Part shown: piece after piece, positions 8,100-17,100 of the stretch
How positions within the stretch are numbered: the stretch's first letter is position 1
How the letters are laid out: every line of letters starts with the position of its first letter
Origin: Micrococcus sp023147585
Lineage (GTDB): Bacteria > Actinomycetota > Actinomycetes > Actinomycetales > Micrococcaceae
DNA length: 64,000 nt
Direction: 5' to 3'
NCBI RefSeq assembly: GCF_044872765.1
Contig: NZ_CP085253.1
Location: 496,001 to 560,000 of the forward strand
Made by a program: the position numbers and the translations under genes
The notes under the pieces: generated by a model
Told to the model about the DNA's origin: nothing
What the model saw: only the letters and a program-made list of their open reading frames with translations
Databases searched by the model: none

Positions 8100-9797
8100 A
8101 TGAGCACCGCAGTGAAAGAGTTCCAGCCGGCCACCTCGACCGGCCGAGTGGCGAACTTCGTGGACACCCGCATGGGCATGTCCCCCATCGTCAAGTTCTT
8201 CGGCCGCAAGATCTTCCCCGACCACTGGACGTTCATGTTCGGCGAAGTGGCGCTGTACAGCTTCGTCATCCTGCTGCTGTCCGGCGCGTTCCTGACGTTC
8301 TTCTTCGATCCGTCGATGTCGCATGTCACGTACGACGGCGCCTACGCCCCGATGCGCGGCATCGAGATGTCCGCGGCCTACGCCTCGGCCCTCGACATCT
8401 CCTTCGACATCCGCGGCGGCCTCTTCATGCGCCAGCTGCACCACTGGGCGGCCCTGCTGTTCGTGGCCTCCATGTCCGTGCACATGCTCCGCATCTTCTT
8501 CACCGGCGCGTTCCGTCGCCCGCGTGAGCTGAACTGGGTCGTCGGCTGCTTCCTGCTGATGGCCGGCTGGGCCGCCGGCTTCACCGGCTACTCCCTCCCC
8601 GACGACGTGCTCTCCGGCAACGGCCTGCGCATCATCGACGGCATCCTCAAGGCCCTCCCCCTGGTCGGCTCGTACCTCTCCGCCTTCCTCTTCGGCGGAG
8701 AGTTCCCGGGCTACTCGGTCATCGGCCGCCTGTACGCGCTGCACATCATGATCGTGCCGGCCGTCATCCTGCTGCTGATCGCCGTCCACCTGTTCATGGT
8801 GGTCGTGCACAAGCACACGCAGTACCCCGGCCCCGGCCGCACCGAGAACAACGTCGTCGGCTACCCCGTCGGCCCCGTGTACGCGGCCAAGGCCGGCGGC
8901 TTCTTCTTCATCGTGTTCGGCGTGCTGGCCCTCATCGCCGGCACCGTGACGATCAACGCCATCTGGACCTACGGTCCGTACGATCCCTCCCCCGTGTCCG
9001 CGGGCACCCAGCCGGACTGGTACATCGGCCCGTTCGACGGTGCCCTGCGCCTGATGCCCGGCATGCTCGGCGACTACTCGTTCCTCTGGAACGTCCCGAT
9101 GCCGTGGGGCTCCTCCGTGTCCCTCCCGATGGGCGTCCTGGCGCCGCTGATCCCGGTCGGCGTGATCCTCGTGGGCCTCATTCTGTGGCCCTGGATCGAG
9201 CGCTGGATCACCCGTGACGACCGCGAGCACCACATCCTGGACCGCCCGCGCAACGCCCCGGCGCGCACCGCGTTCGGCGTCGCCGTCATGACCATGTGGT
9301 GCACGATGTGGGCCGCGGCCTCCTCGGACCTCATCGCGACGCACTTCCACCTGTCGCTGAACGACGTCGCGTACTTCCTGCGCGCGCTGTTCTTCCTCGG
9401 CCCGGTGGTCGCCTACCTCATCACGCGCCGCGTCTGCCTGTCCCTGCAGCGCAAGGACCGGGAGACCGTCCTGCACGGCCACGAGGCCGGCGTCATCGAG
9501 ATGTCCCCCGACGGCGGCTTCCACGAGCGTCACCGCCAGCTGACGGACTACGAGATGTACCGCATGGTCGCGTTCGACGAGCACCGCCCGGTCCCGGCCA
9601 CCCCGGGCCGCAACGGCAAGGTCTCCGGCATGGAGAAGATGCGCTCCGGCCTGAACCGCGCGTTCTACCAGGACCGCGTCGCTCCCGTCTCCCGCGCGGA
9701 GCTTGTCGAGGCCCGCCTGCACGGCGGCCACGGCGATGCGGACCAGATCGAGGGCGCCGGGCACGACGGCGGCGCCAACCCGGAGATCAGCCGCTGA
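8100..9797 (+). CDS. qcrB: Cytochrome b subunit of the bc1 complex
   Basis: 565 residues. A multi-helix cytochrome b has histidine haem ligands in RQLHHWAALLFVASMSVHM and LYALHIMIVPAVILLLIAVH, followed by the actinobacterial C-terminal extension ending GGANPEISR. The protein is the menaquinol-oxidising core of complex III. It lies in a tight cluster with qcrC and qcrA and is followed by a strong terminator. Confidence 0.96.
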   Translation: MSTAVKEFQPATSTGRVANFVDTRMGMSPIVKFFGRKIFPDHWTFMFGEVALYSFVILLLSGAFLTFFFDPSMSHVTYDGAYAPMRGIEMSAAYASALDISFDIRGGLFMRQLHHWAALLFVASMSVHMLRIFFTGAFRRPRELNWVVGCFLLMAGWAAGFTGYSLPDDVLSGNGLRIIDGILKALPLVGSYLSAFLFGGEFPGYSVIGRLYALHIMIVPAVILLLIAVHLFMVVVHKHTQYPGPGRTENNVVGYPVGPVYAAKAGGFFFIVFGVLALIAGTVTINAIWTYGPYDPSPVSAGTQPDWYIGPFDGALRLMPGMLGDYSFLWNVPMPWGSSVSLPMGVLAPLIPVGVILVGLILWPWIERWITRDDREHHILDRPRNAPARTAFGVAVMTMWCTMWAAASSDLIATHFHLSLNDVAYFLRALFFLGPVVAYLITRRVCLSLQRKDRETVLHGHEAGVIEMSPDGGFHERHRQLTDYEMYRMVAFDEHRPVPATPGRNGKVSGMEKMRSGLNRAFYQDRVAPVSRAELVEARLHGGHGDADQIEGAGHDGGANPEISR

Positions 9798-9823
9798 GCA
9801 GTCTGAGCTGACCCCCTCAGGAG

Positions 9824-9858
9824 GGGCCCCGCGCACCGATCGGTGTGCGGGGCCCTTC
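9824..9858 (+). terminator. Terminator after qcrB
   Basis: A 15-bp GC-rich stem with one G-U pair (GGGCCCCGCGCACCG against CGGTGTGCGGGGCCC), followed by TTCGT, 27 bp after the qcrB stop. Confidence 0.75.
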
Positions 9859-10044
9859 GTCATGCCTTGCACTGCTCGCTGGCGCCTGGCGGACGACGTC
9901 AGGCGGCCTGCCGCCGCGTCTGCCCGGCTCGACGAGGGGCGCCCGTCGTGACGGACGACGCGGGCGCAGGACGGATCACCGAGGGCGCATGGATGGGCGA
10001 CCGCGCCGACGTCGACCCTCGTGCGCTGCGGACGGGCCTGAGAG

Positions 10045-10392
10045 GCGGCGACGTGGTCGCTCGTTGTCCTGACCGGGGCCGTTGATCAATTCTGAGAAGG
10101 GCGGATGGCTGCCGCAGGCGATGTGAGGGCGGCGGTGGTCGTACTGGCGCAGCCGTTCGGGAAGTGCGTCGCGTCGTTCTTGCACGCTGGTGCAGCAGCG
10201 GGCGTAGGCCCATCCGTCGGGCATGGTGCGGTGGAAGCGCACTGCCGTCCCGTTGGTCTGCGGACGGTACGGGCGGGTCCGCTCCGGGGTGATCGACAGG
10301 GCCCCGCAGGTGCCACGCCACAGGTGCGAGCGGTAAGCGCCGCCGTAGTACGACAGGACGCGTTGGACGGCGATGTCCTCGGCCGCGACGAC
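10045..10392 (-). pseudogene. IS481-family transposase remnant
   Basis: Reading leftward across two frames gives the conserved end of an IS481 DDE transposase: EDIAVQRVLSYYGGAYRSH, then ITPERTRPYRPQTNG, RFHRTMPDGWAYAR and PHIACGSHPPFSELING. The family's second catalytic Asp (TDNGS-type motif) is replaced in SYYGGAY and the final Glu (KVERFH-type) by Val in TAVRFH. The 5' two thirds are missing. It sits alone in the 960-bp gap between qcrB and ctaF, together with two terminators; the rest of that gap (about 10412-10690) shows no gene I can support. Confidence 0.75.
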
Positions 10393-10692
10393 CGGTCATG
10401 CCGAGACGTCAATGCGGCATTGTCGTGCTGACCCCGTGTCTTGGAGCCAGAGCCACGAGGAGCGCCGCCGCGATGAAGACGCCCAGCATCGCTGTTCGCC
10501 GCGGCAGAGGCGCGTCGGGTTAGTGTGCGGACCTGACGACCTCGCCCGCCGCGCTTCGCGCCGACGCTGCGCCTGAGTCCTCGAACAACCTGTCCGGTCA
10601 GGACAGCTGGCCGCGTGGCCTCACGGCTGGGGGTGGGAGTGCATCAGGAGGACGAACTGCAGGGGAATGCTCCCTGGTGCGACCAGGACGCG

Positions 10693-10738
10693 AAAAAGCC
10701 GCGGGCCGGACCTCCCTGAGGAGATCCGGCCCGCGGCC
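10693..10738 (-). terminator. Terminator of the ctaCDF operon
   Basis: A 13-bp perfect stem (GCCGCGGGCCGGA and TCCGGCCCGCGGC), followed in the leftward direction by a run of five T. It lies 20 bp after the ctaF stop. Confidence 0.85.
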
Positions 10739-10757
10739 AGTGCCGGCGTCGGCGAGC

Positions 10758-11159
10758 TCAGTGGGCGTACTTGCCCTTGGAGAACTCGTAGACCCAGCCG
10801 TAGAGGAAGAAGATCGACAGGCCGGCGCCGATGAAGAACACCCACCAGCCGACCGCGAGGCCGGTCACGACGATCGCGCAGGCGATGCCGAGGCCCAGCG
10901 GCCACCAGCTCCAGGGGGCGAAGGTGCCGTAGGTGCCGGCGAAGTCGGCGATCTCGCCGTCCTCGTCATCCGCGGGACCCAGGCCGTACTTCCGGTCGGT
11001 GGACCGGAGGTACCAGGCGATCATCCAGCTCATCGCGCCGAGGGCGTAGAAGGCGGGGATGCCTGCCCACTCGGTCCACTCGGTCCAGAAGGCGTAGAGG
11101 GTGGCGACGGCGATCAGGAATGCGCCGATGATCCAGAAGATGTTCGCGCTGACCTTCAC
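10758..11159 (-). CDS. ctaF: Cytochrome c oxidase subunit IV (actinobacterial)
   Basis: 133 residues with four membrane helices in two pairs and the family C-terminus FLYGWVYEFSKGKYAH. It is an accessory subunit specific to the actinobacterial aa3 oxidase. The GTG start overlaps the ctaD stop by four bases (GTGA), so the two are translationally coupled. Confidence 0.93.
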   Translation of the reverse strand: MKVSANIFWIIGAFLIAVATLYAFWTEWTEWAGIPAFYALGAMSWMIAWYLRSTDRKYGLGPADDEDGEIADFAGTYGTFAPWSWWPLGLGIACAIVVTGLAVGWWVFFIGAGLSIFFLYGWVYEFSKGKYAH

Positions 11160-12868
11160 TGGTGTGCCCTCTCTCCGAATGCCGTGTCCGTGTCGTGCTG
11201 CGGCGAGTGCGCCGACAGCTCCGGGTGGTGCAGGTCCAGCGCCGGACGCTCCGAGCGGATGCGCGGCAGCGAGTGGAAGTTGTGGCGCGGCGGGGGGCAC
11301 GAGGTCGCCCACTCGAGCGAGGCGCCGAAGCCCCACGGATCGTCCACGGTGATCTTCTTGCCGAAGCGCGAGGTGATGTACACGTTCCAGAAGAACGGGA
11401 TCAGCGACGCGCCGAGGACGAAGGAGAAGACGGTCGAGAAGGCGTTCATCGCCTGGAAGCCGTCCTCCACCATGTAGTCCGCGTAGCGGCGGGGCATGCC
11501 GGTGACGCCCAGCCAGTGCTGGATGAGGAAGGTGCCGTGGAAGCCCACGAACAGCATCCAGAACTGGATCTTGCCGAGTCGCTCGTTCAGCATCTTGCCG
11601 GTGAACTTGGGCCACCAGAAGAAGAAGCCGGCGAACATCGCGAAGACCACGGTTCCGAAGATCACGTAGTGGAAGTGCGCCACCACGAAGTAGGTGTCGG
11701 AGACGTGGAAGTCCATCGGCGGGGACGCCAGGATGACGCCCGTCAGACCGCCGAAGAGGAAGGTCACCATGAAGCCGAGGGTCCACAGCATGGGGTTCTC
11801 GAAGGTGATGGAACCGCGCCACATGGTGCCGATCCAGTTCACGAACTTCACGCCGGTGGGGACCGCGATGAGCATGGTCATCACCGAGAAGAACGGGAGC
11901 AGCACGGAGCCGGTCACGTACATGTGGTGGGCCCACACGGTCACGGAGAGCGCCGCGATGGCCGTCGTCGCGAAGACGAGCGACTTGTAGCCGAAGATCG
12001 GCTTGCGGGAGAACACCGGGACGATCTCGGAGACGATGCCGAAGAACGGCAGCGCGATGATGTACACCTCGGGGTGGCCGAAGAACCAGAACAGGTGCTG
12101 CCACAGGATGGCACCGCCGTTCTCCGGGTTGAAGATGTGGCCGCCGAAGCGGCGGTCCATGCCCAGCGCGAAGAGCGCCGAGGCCAGCGGCGGGAACGCC
12201 ATCAGGATCAGGATGCCCGTGATGAGGGTGTTCCAGGTGAAGATCGGCATGCGCCACATCGTCATGCCCGGGGCACGCATCGTCAGGATCGTGGTGATGA
12301 AGTTGACGCCGCCCATGATCGTGCCGAAGCCCTGGAGCGCCAGGCCGAAGACCCAGAGGTCGCCGCCCACGCCGGGCGAGAACGTGGTGTCCGAGAGCGG
12401 GGCGTACGCGAACCAGCCGAACGAGGCCGCGCCCTGGGGGGTGAGGAAGCCGGCGGTGGCGATGAGCGAGCCGAACAGGAAGAACCAGAAGGCCAGCGCG
12501 TTCAGTCGCGGGAAGGCGACGTCAGGGGCGCCGATCTGCAGCGGCACCAGCACGTTCGCGAAGCCCACGAAGAGCGGCGTGGCGAACATGAGCAGCATCA
12601 GGGTGCCGTGCATCGTGAACAGCTGGTTGTACTGCTCCTTCGTCTGCAGGATCTGCATGCCCGGCTCGAAGAGCTCGGCGCGGATCATGAGAGCCATGAC
12701 GCCGCCCACGCAGAAGAAGACGAAGGACGTGATCAGGTACATGTACCCGAGCGTCTTGTGGTCCGTGGTCGTCAGCCAGCTGACGATGATCTTGCCCAGG
12801 GAACGGGGCACCACACGAGGCTGCGCCTGCGTGCGCACCTCATCCGTTGCGTACTCGTAAGTGGTCAT
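11156..12868 (-). CDS. ctaD: Cytochrome c oxidase subunit I
   Basis: 570 residues with the twelve-helix haem-copper oxidase core. The CuB/proton-channel motif WFFGHPEVYIIALPFFG and the downstream WAHHMYVTG histidine pair are intact. It is the catalytic subunit of the aa3 terminal oxidase. Its ATG shares one base with the ctaC stop (TGATG), and its 3' end overlaps ctaF. Confidence 0.97.
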   Translation of the reverse strand: MTTYEYATDEVRTQAQPRVVPRSLGKIIVSWLTTTDHKTLGYMYLITSFVFFCVGGVMALMIRAELFEPGMQILQTKEQYNQLFTMHGTLMLLMFATPLFVGFANVLVPLQIGAPDVAFPRLNALAFWFFLFGSLIATAGFLTPQGAASFGWFAYAPLSDTTFSPGVGGDLWVFGLALQGFGTIMGGVNFITTILTMRAPGMTMWRMPIFTWNTLITGILILMAFPPLASALFALGMDRRFGGHIFNPENGGAILWQHLFWFFGHPEVYIIALPFFGIVSEIVPVFSRKPIFGYKSLVFATTAIAALSVTVWAHHMYVTGSVLLPFFSVMTMLIAVPTGVKFVNWIGTMWRGSITFENPMLWTLGFMVTFLFGGLTGVILASPPMDFHVSDTYFVVAHFHYVIFGTVVFAMFAGFFFWWPKFTGKMLNERLGKIQFWMLFVGFHGTFLIQHWLGVTGMPRRYADYMVEDGFQAMNAFSTVFSFVLGASLIPFFWNVYITSRFGKKITVDDPWGFGASLEWATSCPPPRHNFHSLPRIRSERPALDLHHPELSAHSPQHDTDTAFGERAHQ

Positions 12869-13770
12869 CAGTGGTTACCTCCACCGCGGGGGGTCTGGAG
12901 GTCGACCTCCATCTCCCGGGCGCCGTCAGGGTTGTTGTTCGGGTTGCGGTTGTACTCGTCGCCCACCAGGCCCGGCTCCATCTCGTCGAGCTTCTGCGTG
13001 AACTCCGCCTCGTCGACGACCTCCACGTTGAACATCATCTCGGAGTGGAACTCGCCACAGAGCTCGGCACACTTGCCGTCGAAGCGGCCCAGCTCCTGCG
13101 GGGTGAGGTACAGGTGGTTGGTCTTGCCGGGGATCATGTCGCGCTTCTGGAGGAACTGCGGGATCCAGAAGGAGTGCGCCACGTCGCGGGACTTCAGCTC
13201 GAAGTGCACCGGCACGTCCTTGGGCAGGTAGAGGGTCGGCAGCGTGTCCCGGACGCCCTCCTCGCCGTTGAGCTGGGCCTGCACGCCGGAGTAGTGGGCC
13301 TGCTGGCCCTCGTACTCGTAGTTGAAGTCCCAAGACCACTGCTTGCCGTACACGGTGACGGTCAGCGGCGAGTCGTCGATGGGCTCGTCCACGGAGGCCT
13401 GGACGCGGTCGCTGAAGCCCCACAGCGTGAAGACCAGCAGGACCGGGATCAGGGTGAACATGGTCTCGATCGGCACGTTGTAGGCCGTCTGCTTCGGGAA
13501 CCCCTGATCGTTCTTGCGCCGCCGGTAGGCGATCATGCACCAGATCATCGCGCCCCACGCGAGCAGGCCGATGACCAGGGCGGCGATCCAGGAGTTCACC
13601 CAGAGATCGATCAGCTCGGCGTTGTGGTTGGTGGTCTCCCGGGTGCCGGGCATCCAGCCCTGCTGGACCTCGGCGGAGCAGCCGGTCAGCACCACCAGTG
13701 CGGCGGCACCGACGGCCCCGCTCTTCAGGCGGCGGCGAGTCCGACGTCCGGCGTCATTGTGTGCTCTCAC
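12868..13770 (-). CDS. ctaC: Cytochrome c oxidase subunit II (lipoprotein)
   Basis: 300 residues. A lipoprotein signal ends in the lipobox VLTGC (Cys31). Two membrane helices follow and then a cupredoxin domain with the CuA ligands in CAELCGEFHSEMMF. It receives electrons from the bc1 dihaem cytochrome. It is the first gene of ctaC-ctaD-ctaF. A TAGACT -10 box may lie at 13884-13889 on the minus strand. The roughly 200 bp upstream hold no other gene. Confidence 0.96.
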   Translation of the reverse strand: MRAHNDAGRRTRRRLKSGAVGAAALVVLTGCSAEVQQGWMPGTRETTNHNAELIDLWVNSWIAALVIGLLAWGAMIWCMIAYRRRKNDQGFPKQTAYNVPIETMFTLIPVLLVFTLWGFSDRVQASVDEPIDDSPLTVTVYGKQWSWDFNYEYEGQQAHYSGVQAQLNGEEGVRDTLPTLYLPKDVPVHFELKSRDVAHSFWIPQFLQKRDMIPGKTNHLYLTPQELGRFDGKCAELCGEFHSEMMFNVEVVDEAEFTQKLDEMEPGLVGDEYNRNPNNNPDGAREMEVDLQTPRGGGNH

Positions 13771-13975
13771 AGACGGCCTTCCTCTTCATCTCGTGTGCGA
13801 TGAGCGCCCCGTCCCACGGACTCCCGCGAGATTTCGCAGGTTCCCTTCAGGTGGGCCGGGTATGCCCTGATGATTCAGGAGCCAGTCTAAGCCGACCGGG
13901 CCCCAATCGCCGCACCGTGACACGGGCGGATTCCGCCGGTCTCCCCCGCGCATCGCCCCTTGGCCGCCTCATCAC

Positions 13976-14023
13976 GACGACGTCGGGCCAGCTCCCCGGG
14001 TGGGGAGCCGGCCCGACGTCGTC
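13976..14023 (-). terminator. Hairpin terminator after the A-type Fe-S carrier gene
   Basis: A 14-bp perfect stem (GACGACGTCGGGCC and GGCCCGACGTCGTC) with a second inner stem GCTCCCC/GGGGAGC, 47 bp past the stop. It probably works in both directions between the divergent and convergent units here. Confidence 0.72.
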
Positions 14024-14070
14024 CACGGGTCAGCGGGGGCCGCGTGCGCGTCCCTGGAGTCGCCCTCGGA

Positions 14071-14463
14071 TCAGTGGAAGGAGTCTCCGCAGGCGCAGGA
14101 GCCGCCGGCGTTGGGGTTGTCGATGGTGAAGCCCTGCTTCGAGATGGTGTCCTCGAAGTCGATCGAGGCGCCCATGAGGTAGGGCACGCTCATCTTGTCC
14201 ACGATGACCTCGACGCCGTCGTAGTCGCGGACGGTGTCGCCCTCGAGCACGCGCTCGTCGAAGTAGAGCTGGTAGATGAGGCCGGAGCAGCCGCCGGGCT
14301 GGACGGCCACGCGCAGGCGCAGGTCGGTGCGCCCCTCCTGCTCGAGCAGCGCGCGGACCTTGTTCGCGGCGACCTCGGTGAGCTCGACCTCGTGCGGGGG
14401 AAGGCCCGCGGCGTCCTCGGTGGCGCCGATCTCGACGCCGGTCTCCTCTGCGGACAGTGCCAT
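14071..14463 (-). CDS. erpA: A-type iron-sulfur cluster carrier (HesB/IscA/ErpA family)
   Basis: 130 residues. The three cluster ligands are present as PGGCSG and the C-terminal GGSCACGDSF. A-type carriers deliver Fe-S clusters to target enzymes. The ATG at 14463 with an upstream AGGAGGT-like sequence marks the start; the longer frame upstream is an overlap with the dipeptidase gene region. The neighbours are ctaC and a peptidase gene, a usual actinobacterial arrangement. Confidence 0.92.
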   Translation of the reverse strand: MALSAEETGVEIGATEDAAGLPPHEVELTEVAANKVRALLEQEGRTDLRLRVAVQPGGCSGLIYQLYFDERVLEGDTVRDYDGVEVIVDKMSVPYLMGASIDFEDTISKQGFTIDNPNAGGSCACGDSFH

Positions 14464-14564
14464 CCTGACCTCCTGGTTGGGGGTGGGGGCGTCGGAGATG
14501 CCGACGCCGGTGGGGTCGTCCGGCTCAACAACGCCGGACGGCGGGGCATTCCCGCTGCGGGTTC

Positions 14565-15989
14565 TCAGCGGGAGAGGCCGGCGAGCCAGAGGGCCTCGGC
14601 CACGATCGCGTTGCGGAAGTCCCCGAGGTGCAGGGACTCGTTGGCGGAGTGTGCACGGGAGTCCGGGTCCTCCACGCCGGTGATGAGGATCGTCGCCTCC
14701 GGGAAGACCTCCTTGAGGTCGGCGGTGAACGGGATGGACCCGCCGAGGCCGGTCTCCTTGGGCTCCACGCCCCACGCCGCGCCGAGCGCCTCCAGCATGG
14801 CGGCCGCGTGGGGCGCGGAGGTGTCGGTGGAGAAGGGCTGGCCGAACTCGCCCGCCTCCACGGTGATCTCCGCGCCGAGCACCGCGGCGGACTGCGCCTC
14901 GAGGTGCTCCTTGAGCGCCGCGAAGGACGCCGCAGGGTCCATCCCGGGGCCGAGGCGCAGGGAGAACTTGGCGCGCGCCTGCGGCTGCATCGTGTTCGAG
15001 GACTGGGCCACACTCGGGACGTCGATCCCGATGACGCTCAGGGCCGGGGCGTTCCACAGTCGGTCGGCGAGGGCGCCCGTCCCGGCGAGGGTCACGGAGT
15101 CCAGGAGCCCGGAGTCGGCGCGGAACACGTCCTCCGGGTACTCGAGGGAGGCCGTGTGGCGCGGCTCGAGGCCGGGCACCGCCACAGCGCCGTGCTCGTC
15201 GTGCAGGGTGGCGACGAGGCGGGAGAGCAGGACGACGGCGTCCAGGACCGGGCCGCCGAACATGCCGGAGTGCACGGCGTGGTCGAGCACGCGCACGGTC
15301 ACGGTTCCGTCGACGAGCCCCCGCAGCGAGGTGGTCACCGCCGGCTCCCCCACGGCCCAGTTGGAGGAGTCCGCCACCACGATCGCGTCGGCGGCGAGGC
15401 GGTCGCGGTGCTTCTCCAGGAAGGGGCGGAAGGTGGGAGAGCCGGCCTCCTCCTCCCCCTCGATGAACACGCGCACGCCGACGCCGGCGTCGGGAAGGGC
15501 CTCGTCCAGCGCGGCGAGGGCGGCCATGTGGACCATGATCCCCGCCTTGTCGTCGGCCGCGCCGCGGCCGTAGAGGCGCCCGTCCTTCTCCGTCGCCGTG
15601 AGCGGCGGGGTGTCCCAGAGCGACTCGTCACCGAGGGGCTGGACGTCGTGGTGGGCGTACAACAACACGGTGGGCTTGTCAGCGGCGGCGGGGCGCTCGC
15701 CCAGCACTGCGGGGCCGCCGGGCCGGCCGTCCTCGCGCGTCTCGGTCACGACCTCGACGCCCTGCAGCCCGGCCCCGCGGAGGAGGTCGGCGACCTCCTG
15801 GGCGGAGCGTTCGAGGTTCTCGCGGGGAGCGGAGTCCCAGGCGATGCCCGGGACGGCCACGAGGTCCTTCAGCGTCTGGAGGGTCTGCGGGAAGCGGCGG
15901 TCCACGGCGGCGCGGACGGCGGTCACGAGCTCGGCGTCGAGGGACTGCGGCACGGAGCCGGCGGAGGCGGCGGGGATCTGTTCGGTCAT
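14565..15989 (-). CDS. M20 family dipeptidase
   Basis: 474 residues. It carries the M20 metallopeptidase signatures: LLYAHHDVQP (first zinc histidine and Asp), YGRGAADDKAG (bridging Asp), EGEEEAGSP (catalytic Glu-Glu) and a dimerisation domain around residues 200-320. It probably hydrolyses cytosolic dipeptides. Its upstream region is cut by the left IS5 element, whose end lies about 30 bp before the start codon, so the native promoter may be separated from the gene. Confidence 0.92.
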   Translation of the reverse strand: MTEQIPAASAGSVPQSLDAELVTAVRAAVDRRFPQTLQTLKDLVAVPGIAWDSAPRENLERSAQEVADLLRGAGLQGVEVVTETREDGRPGGPAVLGERPAAADKPTVLLYAHHDVQPLGDESLWDTPPLTATEKDGRLYGRGAADDKAGIMVHMAALAALDEALPDAGVGVRVFIEGEEEAGSPTFRPFLEKHRDRLAADAIVVADSSNWAVGEPAVTTSLRGLVDGTVTVRVLDHAVHSGMFGGPVLDAVVLLSRLVATLHDEHGAVAVPGLEPRHTASLEYPEDVFRADSGLLDSVTLAGTGALADRLWNAPALSVIGIDVPSVAQSSNTMQPQARAKFSLRLGPGMDPAASFAALKEHLEAQSAAVLGAEITVEAGEFGQPFSTDTSAPHAAAMLEALGAAWGVEPKETGLGGSIPFTADLKEVFPEATILITGVEDPDSRAHSANESLHLGDFRNAIVAEALWLAGLSR

Positions 15990-16018
15990 GCACCCAGCCT
16001 AGCGACGGCCCCGCCGCA

Positions 16019-16530
16019 CTAGGGCATGTCTGACAATCGTTTGGACCACGCGAGCACAGCGTTCAACACCACGGCGGCCCGGTAGACGATCGCGTACTTG
16101 TCGTACCGGGTCGCCAGGCCCCGCCATTGCTTCAGGTGCGCGTACTGGCGCTCGATCACGTTCCGGCCCTTGTAAGCCTGCGAGTCCAGGCCCACGGGAC
16201 GGCCACCGGCCGAGCCGCGGCGCCTGCGGTGGCCCTGCTGATCCGCCGGCTCGGGGATCACGGCTTTGATCCGGCGGGCACGCAGGTGGGTGCGGATCGC
16301 CCGGGAGGAGTACGCCTTGTCGCCCAGCACCGCCTCGGGGCGGGTCCGGGGCCGCCCTACCGGCCGTGCCACGCGCAGCCGCCCCAGCAGCGGCAGCAGC
16401 ATCGGGGAGTCCCCGGCTTGGCCGGGGGTGATCAGGCTGACCAGCGGCAGCCCGGTCCCATCGACGAGCTGATGGATCTTCGTGCTCAGCCCTCCCCGGG
16501 AGCGCCCGATGCCGTGATCGGCCGGCTCCT
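16019..16530 (-). CDS. IS5-family transposase, C-terminal ORF (copy 1)
   Basis: The second half of the DDE transposase. It contains the second catalytic Asp in LGDKAYSS and the final Glu in NVIERQYAHLKQWRGLATRYDK. The first in-frame ATG is at 16402, but the family sequence begins earlier (SNYRNLHEEPADHGIGRSRGG, from about 16555), so the ORF is expressed as a fusion with the upstream ORF through a +1 (or -2) shift at ACAGGGGGAT rather than from its own start. Confidence 0.8.
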
Positions 16531-16958
16531 CATGCAGATTCCTGTAGTTCGACCCATCCCCCTGTGAGGCGGGTGATGTTCGTCGCGTGCTGATGCGCGC
16601 GGGCGATCGTGGAGTCCACCGAGACCGACCAATCGATCAGGCCTTCGGCGTCCGCGGCGGCGGTCAGCCTCGCCAGCACCGCATCCCAGGTGCCCTCTTC
16701 AGCTAAGCGCCGGTGCCAGGTCCACACGGTCTGCCAAGGCCCGTAGACCTCGGGCAGATCCCTCCATGCAATCCCGCACCGATATCGGTAGATGATCGCC
16801 TCCACCATCGTGCGGGCGTCCGAGAACGGCCTGCCGGCCCTGCCGGTCCGGGTCGGGAGCATCGGGGCGATCAACTCCCATTGGGCATCGGAGAGCATCT
16901 GGAAGCGGGACATGCCTTCCAGGGTGTCAGCTGGCCCCCTGGATCCATTCTCAGACAC
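16530..16958 (-). CDS. IS5-family transposase, N-terminal ORF (copy 1)
   Basis: 142 residues from MSENGSRGPADT. It holds the DUF4096-like N-terminal domain (FQMLSDAQWELIAPMLP...GRPFSDARTMVEAIIYRYR) and the first catalytic Asp in SVDSTIARAHQHA. The frame ends in GGWVELQESA just past the slippery G run. This copy is intact and could supply transposase for both ends of the composite element. Confidence 0.85.
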   Translation of the reverse strand: MSENGSRGPADTLEGMSRFQMLSDAQWELIAPMLPTRTGRAGRPFSDARTMVEAIIYRYRCGIAWRDLPEVYGPWQTVWTWHRRLAEEGTWDAVLARLTAAADAEGLIDWSVSVDSTIARAHQHATNITRLTGGWVELQESA

Positions 16959-16965
16959 GCCCTAG

Positions 16966-17006
16966 GCGTCTTCATCCTGATCAGCGGCGGAGCCTTCGGC
17001 CTCTGA
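16966..17006 (+). pseudogene. 3' tail of an unidentified membrane-protein gene
   Basis: Immediately inside copy 1 a frame reads GVFILISGGAFGL and stops. It looks like the last membrane segment of a gene whose body was lost when the IS inserted or recombined. It is too short to identify. Confidence 0.3.
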
Positions 17007-17100
17007 GCACACCCGTCACCGACCACTCAGGGCCCTCGTCCCCGTCCCATCGGCCCGGTCACTCCTCAGTAACCGGTCCGGTGGGGCGGGGTTTCTGGTT

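Larger units (their letters stand above)
16019..16965 (-). mobile_element. IS5-family element, copy 1
   Basis: Terminal inverted repeats AGGGCATGTCTGACAA and AGGGCGTGTCTGAGAA (14 of 16 identical) are flanked by CTAG. The element carries two overlapping-frame transposase ORFs read leftward, joined by a frameshift at a GGGGG run, as in IS427-type members of IS5. Confidence 0.85.

Noticed and set aside
8076..9872. Long leftward open frame opposite qcrB
   Set aside because: His/Asp/Gly-rich antisense shadow with no domain.
10437..10515. Leftward frame reading MLGVFIAAALLVALAPR before ctaF
   Set aside because: One helix-like stretch only; could be a gene relic, but too short to support.
11162..13231. 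689-codon rightward frame opposite ctaD
   Set aside because: Antisense shadow of an unambiguous oxidase gene.
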